A stretch of 64,000 nucleotides of DNA from Synechocystis salina LEGE 00031 (GTDB lineage: Bacteria > Cyanobacteriota > Cyanobacteriia > Cyanobacteriales > Microcystaceae). The DNA lies in assembly GCF_015207985.1 (NCBI RefSeq), contig NZ_JADEVV010000007.1, forward strand, positions 1 through 64,000, written 5' to 3'. The translations under genes were made by a program, and so were the position numbers. Each line of letters opens with the position of its first letter. The stretch's first letter is position 1. Under the pieces are notes generated by a model. That model did no database searches and was not told the origin of the DNA. It saw nothing but the letters and a program-made list of their open reading frames with translations. Shown piece after piece: positions 58,256 to 64,000 of this stretch.

Positions 58256-58270
58256 TAGCCCAGGGGGCTA
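58256..58270 (-). promoter_or_regulatory. Hairpin between nrtA and nrtB
   Basis: A perfect 6-bp inverted repeat TAGCCC/GGGCTA with a 3-base loop lies in the 93-base gap between nrtA and nrtB. On the minus strand it is followed by ATCTTTCCC, so it may act as a weak terminator or as a block to 3' decay of the nrtA messenger, which would raise NrtA over the other subunits. Confidence 0.5.
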
Positions 58271-58293
58271 GCCTAGAGCGCCACAGCTAAGCA

Positions 58294-59634
58294 CTAACTT
58301 TTGATGGTCTTAATTTTCAAACTGTCCAGATAGGCCTGGGGATTTTCCGGATCGAAGGTTATGCCGTCAAAGAAAGTTTCCACCCCCCGGGAAGGACTGG
58401 TGGGAATTTGATCCGCTGGCACCCCGATGGCCTGGGCCGCTTCTCGCCATAGATCTTCGCGATTGACTTTATCCACAATGGCTTTCGTATCCGTACTGGC
58501 CGGCAAATAGCCCCAACGAATGTTTTCCGTTAAAAACCATTGGTCATGGCTTTTATAGGGATAGGAAGCATTGTCATTCCAATATTTCTGCATTAAATCA
58601 GGGTCATCGAAAACCGTCTCCCCGTCCCCAAAGTTGTACACTCCTTTAGAGCGGTCAATGATGTCATCAAAGGGCACCTTAAACCATTCCCGTTTTGACA
58701 AAATCTGACACATTTCTTCTTTATTTTCCGCCTGGTCACACCATTGTTGAGCTTCCATCACCGCCATTAATAAGGCTTTGGCGGCTTTGGGATTTTGATC
58801 CACCCAATCGGCCCGCATGCCAAACGCTTTCTCTGGATGGTTTTTCCACAGTTGACCGGTGGTTAATGCTTGATAGCCCACCCCTTGGTTCACCGTTTGC
58901 AACGGCCAAGGTTCCCCAACGCAAAACGCTTCCATCGCATTGACCTTAACGTTAGCTACCATCTGGGCTGGTGGAACCACAATGGTGGAAACTTCCTTAC
59001 CGGGCTCAATGCCTCCAGCGGCTAACCAATAGCGAATCCACATGTCGTGGGTGCCGCCAGGAAAGGTCATGGCTACCTTGGGATCTGTTACTTTAGCAAA
59101 GGCTTCCTTTAGGGGAGAAGCATCAGTACCTACTTTCAAGTCTTTGTAATTATTGCCCAACTGAATACCTTGGCCATTGACATTTAAGCGGGCCAAAATG
59201 TACATCGGGGTTGGTTTCCCGTCGGTCACAGTGCCCATGGTAATTAGGTAGGGCATGGGGGTGAGGATATGGGCCCCATCAATACCCCCACTGGCGGAAC
59301 CCAATACGAGGTTATCCCTGGTGGTGCCCCAGGACGCTTGCTTCAGCACTTCCACGTCAGGCATGCCATATTTGGCGTAAAAGCCCTTTTCCTTGGCAAT
59401 AATCAAAGGAGCCGCATCGGTTAGGGCAATAAAGCCCAATTTGGCGGTGGTTACTTCCGGGGCATTTTCCCCTTCAACCAAAGGACTAATGGCTTGATCC
59501 GTGCCGGACCCGGACCCAGTCCCTGTGGATGTGGTGGTGGGGGAAGTACAACCATGGAGAACCACTCCTCCAATGGCGGCGGCCCCAGCGGTGAACATGA
59601 ACTTACGACGGGTGCTTCGGGAAAAATTACTCAT
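58294..59634 (-). CDS. nrtA: Nitrate/nitrite-binding lipoprotein NrtA
   Basis: NrtA, 446 aa, the substrate-binding lipoprotein of the nitrate importer. The N-terminus has a twin-arginine (STRRKFMF, Arg9-Arg10) and a lipobox with Cys29 (VVLHGC), then a Thr/Gly/Ser linker. The sequence LGFIALTDAAPLIIAKEKGF is shared with the NrtC C-terminal domain. It sits on the outer face of the plasma membrane. Confidence 0.97.
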   Translation of the reverse strand: MSNFSRSTRRKFMFTAGAAAIGGVVLHGCTSPTTTSTGTGSGSGTDQAISPLVEGENAPEVTTAKLGFIALTDAAPLIIAKEKGFYAKYGMPDVEVLKQASWGTTRDNLVLGSASGGIDGAHILTPMPYLITMGTVTDGKPTPMYILARLNVNGQGIQLGNNYKDLKVGTDASPLKEAFAKVTDPKVAMTFPGGTHDMWIRYWLAAGGIEPGKEVSTIVVPPAQMVANVKVNAMEAFCVGEPWPLQTVNQGVGYQALTTGQLWKNHPEKAFGMRADWVDQNPKAAKALLMAVMEAQQWCDQAENKEEMCQILSKREWFKVPFDDIIDRSKGVYNFGDGETVFDDPDLMQKYWNDNASYPYKSHDQWFLTENIRWGYLPASTDTKAIVDKVNREDLWREAAQAIGVPADQIPTSPSRGVETFFDGITFDPENPQAYLDSLKIKTIKS

Positions 59635-59705
59635 AGTTTAGGCAATAACTAAAGCCAGAAAGGGCAACTGCTGACGATCACATTCCTAGACTGGATTTTT
59701 TCCTT

Positions 59706-59758
59706 GTAAATATTTGTATAGTTTGTAACTAATAATTAAATTTCATGCGGTTAATGCA
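59706..59758 (-). promoter_or_regulatory. NtcA- and NtcB-like sites of the nrt operon
   Basis: Minus strand, upstream to downstream: TGCA-N5-CGCA at 59758-59746, one base off the reported NtcB motif TGCAN5TGCA, then GTT-N8-TAC at 59729-59716, one base off the NtcA motif GTAN8TAC, and an overlapping ATA-N8-TAC at 59719-59706. They lie 72-124 bases before the nrtA start. I found no clear TAN3T -10 at exactly 22-23 bases after the NtcA-like site. Confidence 0.5.
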
Positions 59759-59769
59759 TTTTTGCTAGC

Positions 59770-60819
59770 TTATTTTGCATATAACTGCAGTCGATGCCAT
59801 TGTTGTTTGACTAGGCCGTCATCAATGAGCTTTTCTGCTGTGGCGATCGCCGTTTCCAGATTGGGGGCATCTGTATGTTGCCAGAGGTAAAAAGCACTGT
59901 TCCAAATTAAAGCTGGCCGCAGGGGGGTTTGTTCCCCGCTCAAAGTAGCCTGGGCCAAGTCAAGATAATCGGCCAAATCAGTCCAGACTGGATTTTTTCC
60001 CCCTAGACCAAAATCGGCGGCGTGGAGCCGCAAACGGGCGAGGGAATCTTCAGCTTTGGTTAAGTCGTACAGACCAATGATGGCAGTGCGCTCCTGGGGC
60101 AAATCACAACTCCCTTCCAACCCCTTAACCGTGGTGAACGCAGGGACGCCCCGCTGGCTGAGAGCCTCGGCAATCATATTTTCCGTTGGGGGATGGACAA
60201 ATCCCGCCACCACATGGTGTTTCCCAGCATAGGGAACCCAAATTAACTCCAGGGTTGCCAGGGGAGGGCGTTTGCCAATTTCTTCCCGGTAAATGACTAA
60301 CTTCTGGGCCTCGGGAAAATATTTGGGCAGATAAACAAAGCCCATATTAGTTTTTTCCAAAATATCCTGCATGGCCGCCAAGGATGGCGATCGCCAATCT
60401 ATTCCAAGGCCTTGCCATAACTCCACCAGGGGAATTCCCTCCTTGGTGGGCATTCGATCACCGCCATGTTGAATGACGGGACAACCCGCCGTTGCCAACA
60501 CTAGGGCTGTGAGGGGTCCCAAGGGGCAGGTACGATCTCGACCATCGTAGGGTTGACTGAGCACAACTACCGTTTGCCCGGAGCTAAGGGCTGGAATTTT
60601 TGGTCCCCATTGCTCAAAGGCATCCAACATCCCTGCCAATTCAGTGCCGGTGGGGCGTTTAATGCGATGGGCAATCAAAAAAGCGCCGATCTGGGCCGGA
60701 GTCGCTTCCTGACTTAGCATCAGCTCCAGAGCTCGACAAGCCTCCCCTCGACTCAAATTTTTGCTGGTATGGGGACCACTACCCACTTTTCTCAACAGCT
60801 CTCGAAATTCCTTGCTCAT
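59770..60819 (-). CDS. TrpD2-like protein (anthranilate phosphoribosyltransferase family)
   Basis: A 349-aa member of the glycosyltransferase family 3/anthranilate phosphoribosyltransferase fold, starting MSKEFRELLRKVGSGPHTSK. The helical N-terminal domain and the Rossmann-like second domain are present, but the PRPP loop KGTGGD of true TrpD is replaced by QPYDGRDRTC. It therefore resembles TrpD2/YbiB proteins, some of which bind nucleic acid instead of making tryptophan. Substrate is unknown. It lies upstream of nrtA on the same strand, but the nrt genes have their own promoter sites. Confidence 0.75.
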   Translation of the reverse strand: MSKEFRELLRKVGSGPHTSKNLSRGEACRALELMLSQEATPAQIGAFLIAHRIKRPTGTELAGMLDAFEQWGPKIPALSSGQTVVVLSQPYDGRDRTCPLGPLTALVLATAGCPVIQHGGDRMPTKEGIPLVELWQGLGIDWRSPSLAAMQDILEKTNMGFVYLPKYFPEAQKLVIYREEIGKRPPLATLELIWVPYAGKHHVVAGFVHPPTENMIAEALSQRGVPAFTTVKGLEGSCDLPQERTAIIGLYDLTKAEDSLARLRLHAADFGLGGKNPVWTDLADYLDLAQATLSGEQTPLRPALIWNSAFYLWQHTDAPNLETAIATAEKLIDDGLVKQQWHRLQLYAK

Positions 60820-61007
60820 AGTTCCGCAAAAATGGGCAGTTTAAGTATGGCTTCGCAAAGATTTTTTATAACTTTTTGGCTAGGGAACAAAGGTGATTTT
60901 GGCTACCAATCAACTTGTGGACGCGAAAAAACAGAGTATTTACGTACAATGAAGGGGGACAGGTCTAAGCCCCCTCCTCTGTAATGTTGCTGCTTTTCAA
61001 CTCGCCC

Positions 61008-61652
61008 ATGGCCCTCAAACTTTATTTTCTGCGCCACGCACAAACCGCCTACAGCGCCACCGGAGGCTATTGCGGTACCCCGGAAAATGACCCCGGCTTG
61101 ACCCCAGAAGGAGTTTTAATGGCCAAGGAATTTGCCGAGGCCTACGCCCAACACCCTTGGCAGGCAGTCTATGTCAGTCCGTTGCAGCGGGCCCGACAAA
61201 CAGCCAAACCCCTGTGCGATCGCCTGGGCATTGAAATGCAAATCCGCCCTGGCCTAAGGGAAGTGGCCTATGGGGAATGGGAAGGACTCCACCCGGACGA
61301 GGTCTATCAACGGGACCACGACCTTTATATGCAATGGCTCACCGATCCCGCCTGGAACTCCCCGCCGGGAGGGGAAAGGGGCATTGACATTGCCCGCAGG
61401 AGCACTAGGGTGCTAGAGGAAATTGAGGACCGCTTCGAGGATGGCAATGTGTTATTGGTTTCCCACAAAGCTACCATCCGCATCCTACTCTGCTGTCTAT
61501 TGGGCATCGATGTGGGTCGTTACCGAGACCGTTTTGCCATGCCCGTCACCGGACTGAGCGTGGTGGAATTATCCTCCCGGGGACCGCTATTCCACTGTAT
61601 TGCGGAACGCTCCCACCTTAGTCCCTATTTGCGCAGTTTACCCAGCACCTAG
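61008..61652 (+). CDS. Histidine phosphatase (phosphoglycerate mutase family)
   Basis: A 214-aa histidine phosphatase. His10 in the motif LRHAQT is the phospho-acceptor, and a second histidine is in LLVSHKATIRILL; the acidic residue is in LREVAYGEWEG. It could be a phosphoglycerate mutase-like or a sugar/nucleotide phosphatase; sequence alone does not decide. I prefer ATG 61008 (MALKLYF) to 60984, although neither has a good ribosome site. Confidence 0.82.
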   Translation: MALKLYFLRHAQTAYSATGGYCGTPENDPGLTPEGVLMAKEFAEAYAQHPWQAVYVSPLQRARQTAKPLCDRLGIEMQIRPGLREVAYGEWEGLHPDEVYQRDHDLYMQWLTDPAWNSPPGGERGIDIARRSTRVLEEIEDRFEDGNVLLVSHKATIRILLCCLLGIDVGRYRDRFAMPVTGLSVVELSSRGPLFHCIAERSHLSPYLRSLPST

Positions 61653-61972
61653 AGACGGGTAATGCTCACGGGAACCCGGCCTTTGCGGGGATTAGCAATT
61701 TGTTGAAATGCCGCACGACTGAGGTCGATGGAGCAATTGCAACGGTCACTCACCGTCACTACGACCGATTTTCCCGTGCGACGATTGGTCACCCTAACTC
61801 TGGTGCCTAGGGGCAGACTGGGATGGGCCGCCACCATGCGACCGTGGTTGTAGACCTGGCCGTTGGCCATCTTCCGCCCTACAAATTGATTGCCATAGAA
61901 AGTGGCGGATTGGGCCAGCACTGGCAAGGGCAATACCAAGGGAATTAGTAGGCTAGCAAACAAAAAGCGCAA
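61649..61972 (-). CDS. rlpA: Short RlpA-like lipoprotein-family protein
   Basis: A single DPBB (double-psi beta-barrel) domain protein of 107 aa: ATFYGNQFVGRKMANGQVY, the strand LPLGTRVRVTNRRTGKSVVV and DRCNCSIDLSRAAF carry the RlpA pattern with the catalytic Asp. I start at TTG 61972, which gives a perfect 20-residue signal peptide (MRFLFASLLIPLVLPLPVLA) with AAAGAGG nine bases upstream; the frame is open 29 codons further. Mature RlpA enzymes cut naked glycan strands at the septum. It has no SPOR domain. It lies downstream of ftsZ. Confidence 0.78.
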   Translation of the reverse strand: MRFLFASLLIPLVLPLPVLAQSATFYGNQFVGRKMANGQVYNHGRMVAAHPSLPLGTRVRVTNRRTGKSVVVTVSDRCNCSIDLSRAAFQQIANPRKGRVPVSITRL

Positions 61973-62077
61973 ATCAATCAACCTCTTTAGCTTGAAACAA
62001 CAATTCGAGGTTAACAGTGTAGCCCAGGAAACTTCCTTGGTCAAATTAGGTGGCTCCAACCAGCAATTTCGGGGAAC

Positions 62078-63370
62078 CTAACGGCGGGGAAAACGTCGCT
62101 TCTGGAGAAAATCAGGAATATCTAACTCGGGGGCCATGGGGATTTCCCCTAGGGGATCTTCCGGAGCAGTTGTTGATTCCACCTTCTCTACTCCGGCCGG
62201 TGGGCCACTGATAGTGCTTTTACTGACGGTTTTTGCCTGGGGTTTTTCCTTTTCACCGTTGAAGCCCGTGGCAATGACGGTAATTCTCATTTCTCCTTGC
62301 AGGCGATCGTCAATCACCGCCCCAAAGATAATATTGGCATCGGCATCCACCACTTCATAGATAATCTCTGCGGCAACATTGACTTCGTGGAGGGTCAAAT
62401 CCGTCCCACCGGTGACATTAAATACCACCCCTTTGGCTCCCTGGATGGAAGATTCCAACAGAGGAGAAGAGATGGCGGCAGTGGCCGCTTCCTTAGCCCT
62501 GGATTTACCAGAGCCCACCCCAATGCCCATTAACGCTGAGCCCGCATCGGCCATCACAGCCCGCACGTCAGCAAAGTCCACATTCACCAAACCTGGGATG
62601 ATGATGATGTCTGAAATGCCCTGTACCCCCTGGCGGAGAATGTCGTCAGCCACGCGGAAAGCTTCCTGGAGAGGAGTTTCGGCAGGGATAACTGACAGCA
62701 GTTGGTTATTGGGAATCACAATCAGGGTATCAACCCGGGACTGGAGAGCACTAATACCTTCCTCCGCCTGTTTCGCCCGCCGTCGGCCTTCAAAAGTAAA
62801 AGGACGGGTGACAATGCCCACCGTCAAACAGCCCATTTCCTTAGCGACTTCCGCCACAATGGGGGCCGCCCCAGTACCAGTGCCGCCGCCCATGCCAGCG
62901 GTGATAAAGACTAAATCCGTGCCTTCAAGGGAACGGGCAATTTCATCTCGGGATTCCTCCGCCGCTTTTTGCCCGATCGCCGGATTACCACCGGCCCCCA
63001 AACCGCGGGTGAGTTTCTGGCCAATCTGAATTCGATCCGGGGCTGTTGTATTGGTTAAGGCCTGGGAATCGGTATTAATTGCCCAAAAGTCAATGCCTGT
63101 CACCCCACTGGCAATCATACGGTTGACGGCATTGCAACCGCCTCCCCCAACTCCGATCACTTTAATTTTGGCAATGTTACTAGGCACAATCTGATCCCTT
63201 TTTAGGCTAGGACTAGGGCTGGCAAAAGCGGGCGCTTCTACCACAGCCTCCAACGGTTCATTTTCAACGATGGAGGACGAAAATAAGTCATCTAACCCCT
63301 CCGTCCCATCATCGAGACCACTACCGGTGAAACCTATGTTGTTTAGAGGTAAATCATTATTGAGCGTCAT
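62078..63370 (-). CDS. ftsZ: Cell division protein FtsZ
   Basis: FtsZ, 430 aa, the GTPase that forms the division ring. The tubulin motif GGGTGTG is at 161-167, after an N-terminal extension of about 65 acidic and Pro-rich residues typical of cyanobacteria. The C-terminal peptide [14 protein letters not shown], which binds partners, is present. It lies 248 bases downstream of ftsQ. Confidence 0.98.
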   Translation of the reverse strand: MTLNNDLPLNNIGFTGSGLDDGTEGLDDLFSSSIVENEPLEAVVEAPAFASPSPSLKRDQIVPSNIAKIKVIGVGGGGCNAVNRMIASGVTGIDFWAINTDSQALTNTTAPDRIQIGQKLTRGLGAGGNPAIGQKAAEESRDEIARSLEGTDLVFITAGMGGGTGTGAAPIVAEVAKEMGCLTVGIVTRPFTFEGRRRAKQAEEGISALQSRVDTLIVIPNNQLLSVIPAETPLQEAFRVADDILRQGVQGISDIIIIPGLVNVDFADVRAVMADAGSALMGIGVGSGKSRAKEAATAAISSPLLESSIQGAKGVVFNVTGGTDLTLHEVNVAAEIIYEVVDADANIIFGAVIDDRLQGEMRITVIATGFNGEKEKPQAKTVSKSTISGPPAGVEKVESTTAPEDPLGEIPMAPELDIPDFLQKRRFPRR

Positions 63371-63618
63371 TGCAGGGGGGAAGTATTAGGGGATCAAAAT
63401 GGGCAATTCTTAAGGCGCAAAAGCAACCACAGGGAGAAGAAAGCTTCCGAGGCAGCAGGGTATTGAAGCCTTTTTACGACGACAGAGACCCCCTCGCCCA
63501 AGCACAAATCCCAGCGGTCTATCGTCCCTACACTAGGCATATTGAGCAAATTTGTCAATGTGAATCTGAGCTTTTTTCCCATGCCTAGGGAGAATGACTA
63601 AGGTGGAGAGTAGAAATG
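63371..63618 (-). other. Spacer between ftsQ and ftsZ
   Basis: No gene is visible. The region should hold the ftsZ promoter; I could not choose clear -35 and -10 boxes. No terminator hairpin with a T-run was found after ftsQ, so read-through into ftsZ is possible. Confidence 0.4.
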
Positions 63619-64000
63619 TTAAGGCTTGTTGACGGCGGCTTTTTCCTTGGGGGCTTGGGGACGAAGTTGGATACTGGGACTGTCTGGATTAGTTAGATCA
63701 ATAAATAGTAAACGCTCCTTGGGCACCCGACTGGGTAAATTCTGCATTTTTTCTAAAACCTGCACCTGTTGCTCGAAGCGAGAAAGGTCGGAACCGAGGA
63801 AAACCAACCCCAAATCCGTCGTCAAACTGATGTTACTGGGGTTGTTGCCATTAATAATCCGAATATTGACAGGGGACTTTTTAATCTGGATTTGATGGGT
63901 CTGCCAAAAACTGCGGTATTGGGGACCATAGCCCAAAAACTGTGGGGTTTGGGGCAAAGTTTTTCTGATAGCCTGGCCGTAGAGGTTGGCCGGAATATAA
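63619..64000 (-). CDS. ftsQ: Cell division protein FtsQ (C-terminal part)
   Basis: The reading frame is open to the window edge, giving the last 126 codons of what is probably FtsQ/DivIB: VFLGSDLSRFEQQVQVLEKM and RLLFIDLTNPDSPSIQLRP fit the C-terminal domain that interacts with FtsB/FtsL in the periplasm. The start and POTRA domain lie outside the window. Confidence 0.75.
   Translation of the reverse strand, partial: YIPANLYGQAIRKTLPQTPQFLGYGPQYRSFWQTHQIQIKKSPVNIRIINGNNPSNISLTTDLGLVFLGSDLSRFEQQVQVLEKMQNLPSRVPKERLLFIDLTNPDSPSIQLRPQAPKEKAAVNKP

Overview
The window is cyanobacterial and reads as a Synechocystis sp. chromosome very close to PCC 6803. The evidence is a PetJ-type cytochrome c6, a heme-type bacterioferritin subunit, an nrtABCD-narB nitrate operon with the NrtC fusion, a SipA-like protein, an FtsH of the FtsH4 type, HypE, and dozens of copies of the HIP1 palindrome GCGATCGC. 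Assignment to a strain rests on recalled family knowledge, not on a search.

Layout. 0.2-4.5 kb: an ABC exporter, a small secreted protein, a Uma2 nuclease-like protein and a TPM-domain membrane protein. 4.6-8.5 kb (minus): acpP, fabF, tktA, ending in an intrinsic terminator. 8.7-10.1 kb: a small exported protein, a SipA/DUF3148 protein and a bacterioferritin subunit that has lost its iron ligands. 10.4-12.3 kb (minus): purA-rplY with its own promoter and terminator. 12.5-12.9 kb: two very short minus-strand ORFs (59 and 39 codons). 12.9-29.4 kb (minus): one long S10-spc-alpha ribosomal superoperon, rplC to rpmE, including secY, adk, infA, rpoA and truA. It has a consensus promoter, a leader of about 340 nt that can fold, and a terminator after rpmE. 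As is usual in cyanobacteria and plastids, rpsJ, rpsN and rpmD are not in the cluster.

29.5-38 kb: Dps/MrgA, chorismate lyase (Ycf21), a metallophosphoesterase, petJ with a palindromic operator candidate, an orphan sugar-type binding lipoprotein, argB, ureF, a DUF3386 protein and an ABC-2 type ATPase. 38.1-45.5 kb: ftsH, hypE, a second Uma2 protein, surE, def, a small membrane protein and lysS. 45.5-50.3 kb: a glycosyltransferase, an FkbM methyltransferase and a large GT-C type membrane protein, probably for surface glycans. 50.3-59.8 kb: the nitrate assimilation island, with a nitrate-reductase-associated protein, a DUF29 protein, narB, a DUF1830 protein, and nrtD, nrtC, nrtB, nrtA (all minus), preceded by NtcA- and NtcB-like sites. 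59.8-64 kb: a TrpD2-like protein, a phosphoglycerate-mutase family protein, a short RlpA, ftsZ, and the 3' end of ftsQ running off the window.

The genes are mostly housekeeping. I see no CRISPR array, insertion sequence, prophage, rRNA or tRNA. The items most worth a second look are the structured rplC leader, the ferroxidase-dead bacterioferritin, the membrane-anchored NrtD, the PetR-like petJ operator, the nrtA-nrtB hairpin and the tiny ORFs between purA and rpmE.
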